Counted from the first letter of the stretch, positions 1 to 8,948 are shown. The stretch: DNA of 64,000 bases from Paenibacillus sabinae T27 (GCF_000612505.1 NZ_CP004078.1:3077252-3141251); one strand, 5' to 3'. Made by a program: numbers and translations. Notes: generated by a model not told the origin, from the sequence alone.

Positions 1-638
1 ATATAAAAGGCTTCGATGTTCTGGCCGGCCAGCGTCGTGCCCATCGGTTCAATCGTTCCGGAAATCATAACCGGCAGGGTGATTCCCGTCTTCTCAAATG
101 CGTTGCGGATGCCGATGCTGCCCGCTTTTACATTTAAGGTATCTTGAGAGGTTTCGAGCATCAGAGCATCGACGCCACCCTCAATGAGCGCTACCGCCTG
201 CTCCTCGTAGCTGTCCGTCAGCTCGCTGAATGTCACGCCTCCGGTAACCGACAGCGTTTTGGTTGTCGGTCCCATCGCGCCCACAACATAGCGGGGACGA
301 CCCGGTGTATCATATTTGTTAACGGCTTCCCGGGCGATTTTGGCGGCGACAAGATTGATTTCGCGCGCTCTTTGTGGAATATCGTATTCAGCAAGCACAA
401 CCGAGGTAGCCCCGAATGTATTCGTCTCGATCAGATCGGCGCCGGCTTCCAGATATGCTTCATGAATATCCCGAATGACTTCGGGTCTGGTCAGCACAAG
501 CATTTCATTGCAGCCGTCCAGCTCGTCTCCCCCAAAGTCTTCTCCGGTCAAAGGAACTTGCTGGATCATGGTGCCCATGGCACCGTCCAGAATCAAAATG
601 CGCTGCGCCAGCGCTTCTGCTAATGTAGGTTTAGCCAA
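1..638 (-). CDS. metH: Cobalamin-dependent methionine synthase MetH, N-terminal part (runs off window start)
   Basis: About 212 codons are visible. The N-terminus carries the homocysteine-binding (Hcy S-methyltransferase) domain signature ILDGAMGTMIQ at about residues 13-23, followed by the ETNTFGAT and GPTTKTLS blocks typical of MetH. The full enzyme transfers a methyl group from methyltetrahydrofolate through cobalamin to homocysteine, in the cytosol; the folate, cobalamin and reactivation domains would lie outside the window. The start chosen is TTG at 638, preceded by a GGGGGG ribosome-binding site about 8 bases upstream; there is no better ATG. No S-box or T-box is recognisable in the roughly 115 bases between this start and the next gene. 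Confidence 0.93.
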   Translation of the reverse strand, partial: MAKPTLAEALAQRILILDGAMGTMIQQVPLTGEDFGGDELDGCNEMLVLTRPEVIRDIHEAYLEAGADLIETNTFGATSVVLAEYDIPQRAREINLVAAKIAREAVNKYDTPGRPRYVVGAMGPTTKTLSVTGGVTFSELTDSYEEQAVALIEGGVDALMLETSQDTLNVKAGSIGIRNAFEKTGITLPVMISGTIEPMGTTLAGQNIEAFY

Positions 639-754
639 CTTCCAATCCCCCCAGTAAAACATTAGAGTAAGTTTAGCAGAATAAAGGGAATTCGGAAAGT
701 ATCCCGGCCCACTCTGCAGGTTTATCTTATTTCCAGCCGGTTTCCCGGCATTGA

Positions 755-1186
755 TTACGGCTTCACGGTCAGCGGTTTGGTCGGCATAGAGTGCTGGGTT
801 CGGGCGGTTACGTGTGACGTCACATGATACATGCCCGCTTCCTCAAGCGTCCCGGCTGCCGTATATTTCCCCTCTTCGTCCAGCTCTCCTTTAAGCTCAA
901 GCTTCTTGGACGAATCGTTGTCATTAACAATCTCAAATAATACTTCATCAGCATCGTCTACCACATCGCCGCCCTGGGTTACCTCAGCTTTAAAGATGAT
1001 CTCCTGGTTAGCCGACGCACCGGCCGGACTCCAGGTAAGCTCGACCTTGATCGGGTCCATTGACATCTTGGACATATCCATGACAGCTTGATTGTTTCCT
1101 TTGGAAGCACAGCCTGCAAGCACTGAAGCGACCATTGCTGCAATCATCAAGGCATATCCAATCTTTTTCAGGAAGAATCCCGGCAT
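755..1186 (-). CDS. FixH/YtkA-like lipoprotein
   Basis: 143 aa. A hydrophobic signal peptide ends in a lipobox LAGC with the lipidated Cys at residue 26, so the product should be anchored on the outer face of the membrane. The rest is a single beta-rich domain with the pattern of the YtkA/FixH family (KVELTWSP near the start, GMYHVTSHVTAR near the end), a domain seen in copper- or oxidase-associated proteins and in other extracytoplasmic lipoproteins. AAGGAGG precedes the ATG. It stands alone between metH and a HAD gene. The specific role is unknown. Confidence 0.75.
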   Translation of the reverse strand: MPGFFLKKIGYALMIAAMVASVLAGCASKGNNQAVMDMSKMSMDPIKVELTWSPAGASANQEIIFKAEVTQGGDVVDDADEVLFEIVNDNDSSKKLELKGELDEEGKYTAAGTLEEAGMYHVTSHVTARTQHSMPTKPLTVKP

Positions 1187-1368
1187 AAGTCCTCCTTAAA
1201 GCGGCGAAGTTTGACATGGATTGTTATTACATCATGCGTCAATGCTGCGTTAAGTGTATGACTTCTATTATACATGGATTAACGTCTTTGGGGGATAGCA
1301 AACGGGACTTTACGCAGAAAAAAGAGATATTTATCACACACCCGGTTGAACCGGTTCTTGCCGGCATG

Positions 1369-1406
1369 TAAAAAACCGATATCCCTTTGAAAAGGAATAC
1401 CGGTCT
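1369..1406 (-). terminator. Terminator of the HAD gene
   Basis: An imperfect hairpin (ACCG...CCTTT / AAAGG...CGGT) is followed on the minus strand by six Ts, just downstream of the HAD hydrolase stop. Confidence 0.7.
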
Positions 1407-1430
1407 GCAAAGAACAAAATTGCGGTAATA

Positions 1431-2216
1431 TCAGAGACTTTCTACGAGCGGAAGCAACTCAGATAAATGTTTGATTTCATAGTGGGGGATAATTTCGGGA
1501 TCGGATGGCTTGCCGGTACGGTTAATCCATACCGTTGTAAGACCTGCCGCCAGACCGCCGCGGATATCCGTTGTGAGCTTGTCGCCAACCATGATGCCCT
1601 GCTCCGGCGAAATTTCCAGCCGCTTCAGCGCATGCTCGAAGATCGACGGATCAGGCTTGCCTTTACCAAAGGTTCCTGAGATCACGATATGATCAAAAAA
1701 TGGAATCAGCTCGGGTACACCATCCAGCTTCTCCTGCTGCAGGGCCGGACAGCCGTTGGTCAGCAGCAGCAGCTTTACACGTCCGCGAAGCGCAGTCAGG
1801 ATTTCCAGCGTCTCTTCATACATATATGGACGGCTTCTCCGTTCTGCGCCAAATCGTGCAGCCAGCGTCTCCGCCAGGCTCTCATCGTCAATGCCTACAG
1901 CCGCAAGTCCCCGGCGCCACGATTCTTTGCGATAGATGGGAGCAAGCTGCTCCATCTTCCGGAACTCCTCCTGTTCTCCGGCCGTGAAATTCCCCCACAG
2001 CGCTTCAAACGGGTTAATTCCGATCATCTGAGTAAAAGGGTAAGTTTCGTATGACTCGTACAGATTTCTTGCTTCGCGTCTGACTGCAGCTTCCAGTTCC
2101 TTGGGGTCCACAGCCTCTCCAGCAGCTTTACAAGCGTATTCAAAAGCTTCCTCAATACTCCGCTCATCCCACAACAGGGTATCATCCAAATCGAACAGTA
2201 CGGCGGCAATCGGCAT
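1431..2216 (-). CDS. HAD-superfamily hydrolase
   Basis: 261 aa. Motif I FDLDDT has the nucleophile Asp9 and acid/base Asp11; motif II is LLLTNG, motif III is the Lys of GKGKPDP and motif IV is GDKLTTDIRGG. A helical cap lies between motifs I and II, the subfamily I arrangement of YjjG-like nucleotide phosphatases and related phosphoglycolate phosphatases. The substrate cannot be told from sequence. The gene has its own terminator, and GGGAG precedes the ATG by 7 bases. A second, distinct HAD gene lies at 32502-33173. Confidence 0.85.
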   Translation of the reverse strand: MPIAAVLFDLDDTLLWDERSIEEAFEYACKAAGEAVDPKELEAAVRREARNLYESYETYPFTQMIGINPFEALWGNFTAGEQEEFRKMEQLAPIYRKESWRRGLAAVGIDDESLAETLAARFGAERRSRPYMYEETLEILTALRGRVKLLLLTNGCPALQQEKLDGVPELIPFFDHIVISGTFGKGKPDPSIFEHALKRLEISPEQGIMVGDKLTTDIRGGLAAGLTTVWINRTGKPSDPEIIPHYEIKHLSELLPLVESL

Positions 2217-2256
2217 TCCATTACTCCCTCTCTATAAAATCTTTATCATTGCTCGC

Positions 2257-2784
2257 TTATTTGTGTTCCACCGAAATTTTGTGTTGATTGGCAAACTGCT
2301 CCATCCGCTCACCCATCACTGAAGTATCAAAACGGTTGAGTAATCTGGAGAAGGTCCATTGGCCCCTCTTGGTGGCTTTTGGCTTAATGCTGACGGAATT
2401 CCGCGAAATGACAATCTTCTCGATGTCAGACGCCTCCAGGAACCTCTGGCGGTTAAACTTAAAGGTGGATACACGCGCCCGTTCCACTTTCAAATAAGGG
2501 CGGCGGAAGAAAATCATGGCTGCCAGCGCGAAATAGAGCACAACGCCGACCCAATTCAGCATCAGACTGTTTTGGCTGGCCGAAGAAGTGTCGAACTGGC
2601 CGATCATCCAGTACAAAATCCCAAGCGCCGCAAGGAGAACGGGAAAGATGATATTCCGTCCTTTGTACACGTCGGTCTGACCTGCCGGGCTTGATCTGTA
2701 GATCGACTCCTTACCTTCCTTTTTTCTTCTCTTGTTGATCTGCTGCGAATTGCGTTGAACCATTCTTTCCCAAGAACGGGCCAT
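2257..2784 (-). CDS. Conserved small membrane protein, function unknown
   Basis: 175 aa. A basic N-terminus (residues 1-40) is followed by two transmembrane segments (about residues 46-63 and 75-92) with a short Ser-rich loop between them. The C-terminal domain of about 80 residues is polar and beta-rich (ASDIEKIVISRNSVSIKP), resembling PH-like domains of bacterial membrane proteins. GGGGGAAA precedes the ATG. It lies between the HAD gene and the DUF896 gene, all on the same strand. No function is proposed. Confidence 0.7.
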   Translation of the reverse strand: MARSWERMVQRNSQQINKRRKKEGKESIYRSSPAGQTDVYKGRNIIFPVLLAALGILYWMIGQFDTSSASQNSLMLNWVGVVLYFALAAMIFFRRPYLKVERARVSTFKFNRQRFLEASDIEKIVISRNSVSIKPKATKRGQWTFSRLLNRFDTSVMGERMEQFANQHKISVEHK

Positions 2785-2831
2785 TTCATTTCCCCCTAGT
2801 CTTCCTGAAATATCTATGAAAAGACGGCTGA

Positions 2832-3041
2832 TTAGTGCAAGGGTCTTTGGCCGCCTTGATCATTTCCGTTGCCATCCACAATTTCAATCGAATCCAGCTG
2901 AGCGCGGAAATTGCGGCGGACATTGCCAAGATAGATTTCCCGGAGCTTAGCGCGTTCCGCCAGCTCTTCTTCATTAAGCCCTTCACTCTTATGTTTGCGT
3001 GCCAGCTCATTAATACGGTTAACCAATTCATCTATATTCAA
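2832..3041 (-). CDS. DUF896 family protein, YnzC-like
   Basis: 69 aa. The family signature is clear: a two-helix hairpin with ELARKHKSEGLNEEE, then LREIYLGNVRRNFRAQLDSI. Related B. subtilis proteins (YnzC, YozD) are small cytosolic proteins of unknown function; ynzC lies in the SOS-controlled yneA operon there. The same neighbourhood is kept here, immediately downstream of yneA on the same strand, although a terminator-like hairpin separates them. The start is a TTG at 3041 placed 8 bases after AGGAGG. The C-terminus is Gly/Asn/Gln-rich and probably disordered. Confidence 0.88.
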   Translation of the reverse strand: MNIDELVNRINELARKHKSEGLNEEELAERAKLREIYLGNVRRNFRAQLDSIEIVDGNGNDQGGQRPLH

Positions 3042-3140
3042 AGTTGTTCCCTCCTAGTTGATGCTTGGACTTCTTTCGGGTAGGGCCTGGAATCCCTTAA
3101 CCGGTGCGTCAAGCTCTAAATTCATTCTAACTTTGCCATG

Positions 3141-3182
3141 AGAAAAAGAGCTTGTCAAGGCGACCCCTACGCAAGCTCTTCT
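3141..3182 (-). terminator. Terminator downstream of yneA
   Basis: AAGAGCTTG / CAAGCTCTT inverted repeat with a 17-base loop, followed on the minus strand by TTTCTC. It lies between yneA and the DUF896 gene. Confidence 0.65.
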
Positions 3183-3214
3183 TATGTTCGTTGGATGATG
3201 ATTATTCTGTTCGG

Positions 3215-3634
3215 TTATTTGTACACGGGCACTGACAGGACGGATCCGGCCTGAATATCGGGACTGTTCAAATCGTTATTCCGCTTAATCGCTTCAATGT
3301 ATACGACTGTTCTCATATCGGACGGTTTATTCTTGACCGCAATACTCCATAGAGTATCGCCGGGCTCCACAACAACCCGCTTCTCCTGCTGCGATGAAGA
3401 TCCCGAGCTGGCAAAGACCTGACCCACAACGGTAAATCCGGAAATAACGAGGAGAAGCACAATCGCAATTTTGAACAGATTCTGCATGGATGAAAAGGGA
3501 TAGGATCTCGTAACAACTGCTTTGGCAGATTTACCTGATGGATACATATGATGAGAAACAGAATTTCGTTCCGGCGTTGTCGCTTCAAGAGTTCCATTGT
3601 AAATACTTTGGTATGTACTGTATTTTAACATCAT
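3215..3634 (-). CDS. yneA: LysM-domain cell-division suppressor, YneA-like
   Basis: 139 aa. A basic N-terminus of about 50 residues precedes one transmembrane segment (about residues 53-73) and a C-terminal extracellular LysM domain starting at VVVEPGDTLWSIA and ending ILSVPVYK-like. In B. subtilis, YneA is the SOS-induced division inhibitor encoded divergently from lexA, and this gene occupies exactly that position. The shared intergenic region holds several LexA boxes, so damage-inducible control is expected. The first of two adjacent ATGs has GGAGG 7 bases upstream. The cytosolic N-terminal extension is longer than in B. subtilis YneA. Confidence 0.85.
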   Translation of the reverse strand: MMLKYSTYQSIYNGTLEATTPERNSVSHHMYPSGKSAKAVVTRSYPFSSMQNLFKIAIVLLLVISGFTVVGQVFASSGSSSQQEKRVVVEPGDTLWSIAVKNKPSDMRTVVYIEAIKRNNDLNSPDIQAGSVLSVPVYK

Positions 3635-3681
3635 TCATCGACCTCCAAACACTTGTTCTTGCTTGCAAAAATAATATAGCA

Positions 3682-3724
3682 CGAACATGTGTTTCGATCA
3701 AGAGGTTTTTCGAACAATTGTTCG
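3682..3724. promoter_or_regulatory. Two LexA (SOS) boxes on the yneA side
   Basis: CGAACATGTGTTTC at 3682-3695 matches the Gram-positive SOS consensus CGAAC-RNRY-GTTYC at every position. CGAACAATTGTTCG at 3711-3724 is a perfect palindrome differing from it at two positions. Both lie in the yneA-lexA divergent region. Confidence 0.85.
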
Positions 3725-3734
3725 CTTGTGTTTT

Positions 3735-3774
3735 AGAACTTACGTTTGTGCGAACGGAGGTTCTGTGTTATAAT
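3735..3774 (+). promoter_or_regulatory. lexA promoter overlapped by two further LexA boxes
   Basis: -35 TTGTGC (3746-3751), 17-base spacer, -10 TATAAT (3769-3774). AGAACTTACGTTTG (3735-3748) overlaps the -35, and CGAACGGAGGTTCT (3751-3764) fills the spacer. Both keep the GAAC-N4-GTTY core, so LexA binding would occlude RNA polymerase (autorepression). Confidence 0.8.
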
Positions 3775-3811
3775 TCTCCCAAACATTACTAGATAGATGG
3801 GGTGTATTCCG

Positions 3812-4438
3812 ATGTCAAAAATTTCGAGTCGCCAGCTGGCGATCCTGGAATTTATACGTAACGAAGTTCGCAGTAAGGGGTATCCGCCCTCTGTCCGGGA
3901 AATTGGCGAAGCCGTCGGTCTGGCTTCCAGCTCCACCGTACACGGACACCTCGACAGGCTGGAGAAGAAAGGGCTTATCCGCCGTGACCCCACGAAGCCG
4001 CGCGCTATCGAGCTGCTGGGTCAGGAAGATTCAGAGAATGTACATCAATTCGTTCAGACGATTGCACGGGTGCCGGTTGTCGGGAAGGTAACCGCTGGCG
4101 TGCCGATTACAGCCACGGAGAATATCGAGGATTATTTCCCTCTGCCTACCCATTACGTAGGAGAAAATAAGGTCTTCATGCTCTCCGTTATGGGTGACAG
4201 CATGATTGAAGCCGGTATCATGAACGGCGATTACGTTATCGTCCGTCAGCAGCAGACCGCCGACAACGGCGATATCGTGGTGGCCATGACCGAAGACGAT
4301 GAAGCTACGGTCAAAACCTTCTATAAGGAACGGGATCACATCCGGCTCCAGCCTGAGAATCCCGCCTATGAGCCGCTTCGCCTTAACCGGGTAAGCATTT
4401 TGGGCAAAGTGATCGGGTTATTCAGAGACATTCATTAA
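3812..4438 (+). CDS. lexA: SOS repressor LexA
   Basis: 208 aa. The N-terminal winged-helix domain (residues 1-65, with [19 protein letters not shown] as recognition region) precedes the S24 autoprotease domain. The self-cleavage site is Ala95-Gly96 (VTAGVP); the catalytic pair is Ser130 (GDSM) and Lys168 (ATVKTF). RecA-stimulated self-cleavage would derepress the regulon. The start at 3812 is preferred to the upstream in-frame ATG at 3797, because GGGGTG lies about 8 bases before it and the protein then begins MSKISSRQ like other LexAs. A terminator follows directly. Confidence 0.98.
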   Translation: MSKISSRQLAILEFIRNEVRSKGYPPSVREIGEAVGLASSSTVHGHLDRLEKKGLIRRDPTKPRAIELLGQEDSENVHQFVQTIARVPVVGKVTAGVPITATENIEDYFPLPTHYVGENKVFMLSVMGDSMIEAGIMNGDYVIVRQQQTADNGDIVVAMTEDDEATVKTFYKERDHIRLQPENPAYEPLRLNRVSILGKVIGLFRDIH

Positions 4439-4453
4439 TAAGTTAGCGAGAAA

Positions 4454-4494
4454 GAGCGGCCTGTCGTTGAACAAAGCCGCTTTTTTTATTTTTC
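4454..4494 (+). terminator. lexA terminator
   Basis: AGCGGC / GCCGCT stem followed by TTTTTTTATTTTT, 16 bases after the lexA stop. Confidence 0.85.
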
Positions 4495-4597
4495 TGCCAG
4501 CTTAATATGCGAACCTCAGCAAAGAAAACCGGTAAGCCTAATAAGGCACGGTGCCAGCCCTCTCCGCATAATTTATTCCGTAAAGGAGTGCTGAGAG

Positions 4598-4936
4598 ATG
4601 CCCAATTACCGGATCATTGTCGATTTGTCGGATCGCATGCTGTATCTGCTGGATAACAATAATGTCGTTAGGGGATTCCCCATAGGAATCGGCAAGATGC
4701 TTACCCAGACACCGGTCGGAGAATATACGATTGTGAACAAACAGCCGAATCCGGGAGGACCTTTCGGCGCGTTCTGGATGGGCCTTTCCCGGCCACATTA
4801 CGGCATTCACGGTACGAATAATCCCGGCTCGATCGGCCATCTGGTCTCGCATGGCTGCATCCGGATGTACAATACTGACGTTCTTGCTTTATCCCGGATC
4901 GTTCCGCTGCATACGAGGGTCACAATACGGCAGTAG
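4598..4936 (+). CDS. L,D-transpeptidase, minimal YkuD domain
   Basis: 112 aa, consisting almost entirely of a YkuD catalytic domain. The signature runs from [10 protein letters not shown] (His71) to SHGCIRM, with the catalytic Cys87 and His85. The enzymes form 3-3 cross-links in peptidoglycan or attach proteins to it. No signal peptide or LysM is present, which is unusual for an enzyme acting on the wall, but short forms like this are common in sporeformers and some are spore-associated. AAAGGAGTG precedes the ATG. It is a single-gene unit after the lexA terminator. Confidence 0.9.
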   Translation: MPNYRIIVDLSDRMLYLLDNNNVVRGFPIGIGKMLTQTPVGEYTIVNKQPNPGGPFGAFWMGLSRPHYGIHGTNNPGSIGHLVSHGCIRMYNTDVLALSRIVPLHTRVTIRQ

Positions 4937-5089
4937 GCTGAGATGCTTTTTTCACCGATTGGGACGGCAAAGATTGAACCATTCGAGGATTATTCGCCAT
5001 TGCTACATCAATGTAAAGCTCGTCTTTTGAATTCGGATGAACACATTCTTGAACACTCCCGCACGTTCGGAACTAAGGGAGCCCCTTTT

Positions 5090-5368
5090 TCATTTCTTAT
5101 TCTTATCAGATCGATTATTAAACGCCAGCTCGAACAGTCCTGTAGCCGACAAGCCCGCAAGTCCCCCGGCCCATATCCGCAGAGGTACATCCAGATCGGT
5201 AAATGGAAACGACGCCCAGCCAATGAACAGGCCAATAACAACTCCAATCAGCGGAATGATTCTTTTTGGCGGGTTGAATGTAGTCTTGACAAGCTGCACT
5301 ACCGACATCACAAAAATGGATAGTACCGATGCAAAAGCCAGGACGTCGCTTAAGTTTTGATTATCCAC
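5090..5368 (-). CDS. Small holin-like membrane protein
   Basis: 92 aa from a GTG at 5368. There are three hydrophobic segments (about residues 9-28, 35-53 and 63-80) and a basic C-terminus ending NNRSDKNKK, the layout of phage r1t/A118-type holins. GGGGGA lies 5 bases before the GTG, so this start is preferred over a TTG six codons upstream. No lysin, portal or other phage gene is nearby, so it is either a domesticated holin-like protein or a small membrane protein of another role. Confidence 0.6.
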   Translation of the reverse strand: MDNQNLSDVLAFASVLSIFVMSVVQLVKTTFNPPKRIIPLIGVVIGLFIGWASFPFTDLDVPLRIWAGGLAGLSATGLFELAFNNRSDKNKK

Positions 5369-5483
5369 TACTATCCCCCATTTCAATATTGGATAGCCCC
5401 TGCTTCCTCTCTACCCAGTAAATTCCGACAGACATTAGAATGTTTGGGCTCCTATACCAATCTTTCTCGTCTGGGGATCGATG

Positions 5484-5520
5484 AAAAAAATAAAACACGC
5501 CCGCAATCGGCGTGTTTTAA
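5484..5520. terminator. Strong hairpin with A/T flanks
   Basis: AAAACACGCC / GGCGTGTTTT perfect 10-base stem. On the minus strand a T-rich tract follows. It lies in the 300-base gap between the holin-like gene and glnA, where no gene is seen. It may act as a bidirectional barrier. Confidence 0.55.
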
Positions 5521-5621
5521 TATGCACTTAAGTCAGGAAACATCATTCCGGGACCATTCCTATGGGAAAGCGTATCGAAAAGCATCCACCACAACCTCCC
5601 TCCCCTGAATGTCTTTTAAAG

Positions 5622-5655
5622 CTAAAAACCCTTGACGCCTGAGGCGCCAAGGGCT
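5622..5655 (-). terminator. glnRA terminator
   Basis: CCCTTGGCGCC / GGCGTCAAGGG stem (one G-T pair, 3-base loop) followed by TTTTT on the minus strand, just after the glnA stop. Confidence 0.9.
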
Positions 5656-5667
5656 TCCTTAGTATTC

Positions 5668-6996
5668 TTAGTACAGCGTGAGGTATTGATTTCTTTCCCA
5701 GTCATGCACCTGCGTCCGGTAGATATCCCATTCGATCTCTTTCAGCTCGTAGAAATGGGCAAGAGCATGTTCACCCAGCGCATCGGTAATAACAGGGTTC
5801 CGGATCAATTCACCCAGCGCTTCCTTCAGGTCGGACGGCAGACTCGGGATGCCTTCCTCGATCCGTTCTTCTTCGGACATAATGTAAATGTTCCGGTCGA
5901 TCGGAGCCGGAAGATCAAGCTGACGCTTGATTCCGTCCAGACCGGCTTTCAGCATCACCGCAAGCGCCAGATAAGGGTTGGCTGCCGGGTCCGGATTCCG
6001 GACTTCAATACGTGTGCTGAGGCCCCGGGATGCCGGTATACGGATCATCGGGCTGCGGTTGCTGGCCGACCAGGCGACATAGCAAGGCGCTTCATATCCG
6101 GGAACCAGACGCTTGTAAGAGTTCACCGTAGGGTTCGTGATTGCGGCAAACGCACGCGCATGCTTCAGCAGGCCTGCCATGTAGTTGCGCCCGGTGTCGC
6201 TGAGGCCAAGCTCATCGTTCTCATCGTAGAAGGTGTTCTCGGCGCCTTTAAACAGCGACTGGTGGCAGTGCATGCCCGAACCGTTCATTCCGAACAGCGG
6301 CTTAGGCATGAACGTGGCATGCAGTCCGTGCTGGCGGGCAACGGTCTTCACAACCAGCTTGAACGTCTGAATCTGGTCGGCCGCTTTGATGGCATCGGCA
6401 TATTTAAAGTCGATTTCGTGCTGACCGGAAGCCACCTCATGGTGGGAAGCTTCGATTTCAAAGCCCATTTCCTCCAGAGTCAGAACGATTTCGCGACGGC
6501 AGTTCTCTCCAAGGTCCATCGGAGCCAGATCGAAGTAGCCCCCCTGATCATTCAGCTCCGTCGTCGGATTGCCCTTCTCGTCGGTCTGGAACAGGAAAAA
6601 TTCAGGCTCGGGTCCCACGTTCATGGCCGTATAGCCCATTTCACTCGCTTCTTTAATGCAGCGCTTCAAAATACCGCGCGGATCACCGGCAAACGGCGTT
6701 CCATCCGGCATATAGACATCACAAATAAGACGGGCTACGCGGTCTTCCGTCACCCATGGGAAGATTACCCAGGTGTCGAGATCGGGATATAAATACATGT
6801 CGGATTCTTCGATGCGTACATAGCCTTCAATGGAAGAGCCGTCGAACATCATTTTGTTGTCCAGCGCCTTCTCCAGTTGGCTAACGGGAATTTCCACGTT
6901 CTTGACCGTGCCAAGCAGGTCGGTAAACTGGAGACGAATGAACCGGACATTCTCTTCCTTGGCAATGCGCAAAATATCTTCTTTACTAAAGCTCAC
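5668..6996 (-). CDS. glnA: Glutamine synthetase type I
   Basis: 442 aa, the length of the Firmicute GSI-alpha class that is not adenylylated. Recognisable blocks are [18 protein letters not shown] (residues about 49-66), PEPEFFLF, the ATP/glutamate region [10 protein letters not shown], the NRSPMIRIP loop and [15 protein letters not shown]. It makes glutamine from glutamate, ammonia and ATP. In Bacillus and Paenibacillus the feedback-inhibited enzyme also signals nitrogen status to GlnR. It is cotranscribed with glnR, 32 bases upstream, and is followed by a terminator. Confidence 0.98.
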   Translation of the reverse strand: MSFSKEDILRIAKEENVRFIRLQFTDLLGTVKNVEIPVSQLEKALDNKMMFDGSSIEGYVRIEESDMYLYPDLDTWVIFPWVTEDRVARLICDVYMPDGTPFAGDPRGILKRCIKEASEMGYTAMNVGPEPEFFLFQTDEKGNPTTELNDQGGYFDLAPMDLGENCRREIVLTLEEMGFEIEASHHEVASGQHEIDFKYADAIKAADQIQTFKLVVKTVARQHGLHATFMPKPLFGMNGSGMHCHQSLFKGAENTFYDENDELGLSDTGRNYMAGLLKHARAFAAITNPTVNSYKRLVPGYEAPCYVAWSASNRSPMIRIPASRGLSTRIEVRNPDPAANPYLALAVMLKAGLDGIKRQLDLPAPIDRNIYIMSEEERIEEGIPSLPSDLKEALGELIRNPVITDALGEHALAHFYELKEIEWDIYRTQVHDWERNQYLTLY

Positions 6997-7028
6997 TATA
7001 CCCTCTCCCTTTCGCGCTTCTGTATGTG

Positions 7029-7439
7029 TTATTTATTGAAAAACCGGGATAACTCCCCTTGAATGAGAGAGACTTGCCCCGGTCTTTTCCCGGAAACCAA
7101 CTCCTGCTTGAGCAGCCTGTGGAGTTGGGAATCGGACAGCTCGCGCCGCCGGACTTCCGTGTCGGGGGTAATAACGGTTGCTTCTTCGGACTCCTTCGAT
7201 ACCGGGTTCATCACCTGTTTGATGCCGGCAATATTGACTCCTTTTTCAATCAATGCCTTGATTTCAAGCAAGCGCTCCACGTCGTTAAAAGAGAATAATC
7301 TCTGGTTGCCCGAGGTGCGCGCCGGAACAATCAGACTATGCTGCTCATAATAGCGGATTTGCCGTGCAGACAAATCAGTAAGTTTCATTACAATTCCAAT
7401 TGGAAATAACGCCATATTTCTGCGGATTTCATCACCCAT
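7029..7439 (-). CDS. glnR: Nitrogen regulator GlnR (MerR family)
   Basis: 136 aa. The N-terminal MerR winged helix contains [18 protein letters not shown], and the protein begins [20 protein letters not shown], almost as in B. subtilis GlnR. The short C-terminal tail (about residues 85-136) ends RFFNK, matching the autoinhibitory GlnR tail. GlnR represses glnRA in nitrogen excess; in nitrogen-fixing Paenibacillus it also controls nif genes. A GlnR operator and sigma-A promoter are directly upstream. Confidence 0.96.
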   Translation of the reverse strand: MGDEIRRNMALFPIGIVMKLTDLSARQIRYYEQHSLIVPARTSGNQRLFSFNDVERLLEIKALIEKGVNIAGIKQVMNPVSKESEEATVITPDTEVRRRELSDSQLHRLLKQELVSGKRPGQVSLIQGELSRFFNK

Positions 7440-7476
7440 GACTCATCCAACCTTCCAATGATCTTTTTCTCATCTC

Positions 7477-7527
7477 ATTGTACATTTCCGGCTATGACGT
7501 GTCAATGGTGTGTAAGATATACTCACA
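7477..7527 (-). promoter_or_regulatory. glnRA promoter with GlnR operator
   Basis: On the minus strand: -35 TTGACA (7505-7500), 17-base spacer, -10 TACAAT (7482-7477). Just upstream of the -35 is TGTAAGATATACTCACA at 7511-7527, an exact match to the GlnR/TnrA consensus TGTNA-N7-TNACA. Confidence 0.9.
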
Positions 7528-7543
7528 ACTTATTCTAATATGC

Positions 7544-8797
7544 TTACAGCAGGTTGCGTTCACGCATGCTCTGCAAGGCCATCAGCACACCGTATTTCAC
7601 ATGAGAGTAGGTCAATCCTCCCTGCATGTACCCAATGTAAGGCGCACGAATCGGAGCGTCCGCAGAGAGTTCCAGGCTCCCACCTTGAATGAAGGTCCCC
7701 GCCGCCATTATGACCGGATGCTCATACCCCGGCATGTCCCAGGGCTCCGGAACGGCATGGCTGTCCACAGCGGCCGCCCGCTGGATACCCTGGACGAAAG
7801 CAATCAAATGCTCCGGTCCGTCAAAAGAGATCGCCTGGATAAGATCAGTCCGCGGCTCCCGCCATGCGGGCTTCGTCGTGAAGCCGCAGCGTTCAAAGAC
7901 TGCAGCGGCAAAGATGCTGCCTTTCAGCGCTTGTCCGACTGTGTGTGGCGCCATAAAAAGGCCCTGGTACAGTCCCCGGGTCGTCCCCAGCATCGCTCCG
8001 ACTTCGCCGCCGATTCCCGGCGCCGTCAGCCTGTAAGCGGCTAGTTCGACCAGGTCCCTGCGGCCGCAAATATATCCGCCGGTCTCGGCGATTCCGCCGC
8101 CCGGATTTTTGATCAGGGAACCCGCCATGAGATCAACGCCGACCTGGGTAGGCTCCAGCTTCTCCGTGAATTCCCCGTAGCAGTTATCAACGAAGACAAT
8201 AACATGCGGTGCCATTTCCTTGATTCTAGCGGACATTTCTCCAATCTGGCTGACAGTAAAAGATGAACGCCAGTCATAGCCTCGGGACCGCTGAATTCCA
8301 ATGACCTTCGTCTTCGGAGTAAGCGCCAGGGCAACCTCTGCCCAGTCGATTTCTCCGTCTTCCGTCAGCGCTGCCTCCCGATAGTTTATCCCGAAATCAG
8401 CCAAGGAACCCGTCCCGTCTCCGGGCTTGCCGATCACCTTATGCAGCGTATCGTAAGGCCGTCCGGTAATGTACAGCAGCTCGTCCCCCGGTCGGAGTAC
8501 ACCGAACAGCGCCGTCGAAATCGTATGCGTTCCCGATGCAAAATGGGGCCGGACCAGCGCCGCTTCCGCACCGAATACCTCCGCATATACAAGGTCCAGC
8601 ACCTCGCGTCCCCTATCGTTGTATGCGTATCCAGTAGAACCGGCAAAATGAAAATCGCTGACCTGGTGACGCTGGAACGCCTCAATGACTTTCCATTGAT
8701 TGAAATCAACGATCCGGTCAAGAACCCGGACCGCCTCCTGAATTTCCGCTTCGGCCGCTTCTGCAGCTTGTAATATATCTTCTGAAAATAATGACAT
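7544..8797 (-). CDS. ynbB: YnbB-like PLP-dependent lyase (methionine gamma-lyase family / aluminium resistance type)
   Basis: 417 aa. This is the PF06838 family of fold-type I PLP enzymes: RPHFASGTHTISTALFG near residue 85, VFVDNCYGEFTEKLEPTQVG before the cofactor site, and the Schiff-base Lys in GSLIKNPGGG at about residue 230. The family is annotated as methionine gamma-lyase-like or aluminium-resistance protein, but its substrate in Bacilli is not established. Gene order glnR-ynbB-hflX-spoVK is the same as in B. subtilis. The direction is toward glnR, with about 100 bases in between carrying the glnR promoter. Confidence 0.9.
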   Translation of the reverse strand: MSLFSEDILQAAEAAEAEIQEAVRVLDRIVDFNQWKVIEAFQRHQVSDFHFAGSTGYAYNDRGREVLDLVYAEVFGAEAALVRPHFASGTHTISTALFGVLRPGDELLYITGRPYDTLHKVIGKPGDGTGSLADFGINYREAALTEDGEIDWAEVALALTPKTKVIGIQRSRGYDWRSSFTVSQIGEMSARIKEMAPHVIVFVDNCYGEFTEKLEPTQVGVDLMAGSLIKNPGGGIAETGGYICGRRDLVELAAYRLTAPGIGGEVGAMLGTTRGLYQGLFMAPHTVGQALKGSIFAAAVFERCGFTTKPAWREPRTDLIQAISFDGPEHLIAFVQGIQRAAAVDSHAVPEPWDMPGYEHPVIMAAGTFIQGGSLELSADAPIRAPYIGYMQGGLTYSHVKYGVLMALQSMRERNLL

Positions 8798-8948
8798 TTA
8801 CGCCTTTCTCTCCTTACATTTACTTCCCATAATCATAACAGGAAGCGACATCAAGGTGTCACTTCCCAATTTGTACAATAGGATTATTTGGTAAATAAGT
8901 TATGCCAAACCTGGTAATTCGCGCAAATGAACACCCCGGAATGCGGCT

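Noticed and set aside
5090..5368. Prophage remnant based on the holin-like gene
   Set aside because: No other phage gene, attachment repeat or integrase is nearby; a single small membrane protein does not support a prophage.
5632..6792. A 386-codon open frame on the plus strand opposite glnA
   Set aside because: It is the antisense shadow of glnA; no ribosome-binding site and no family signature.
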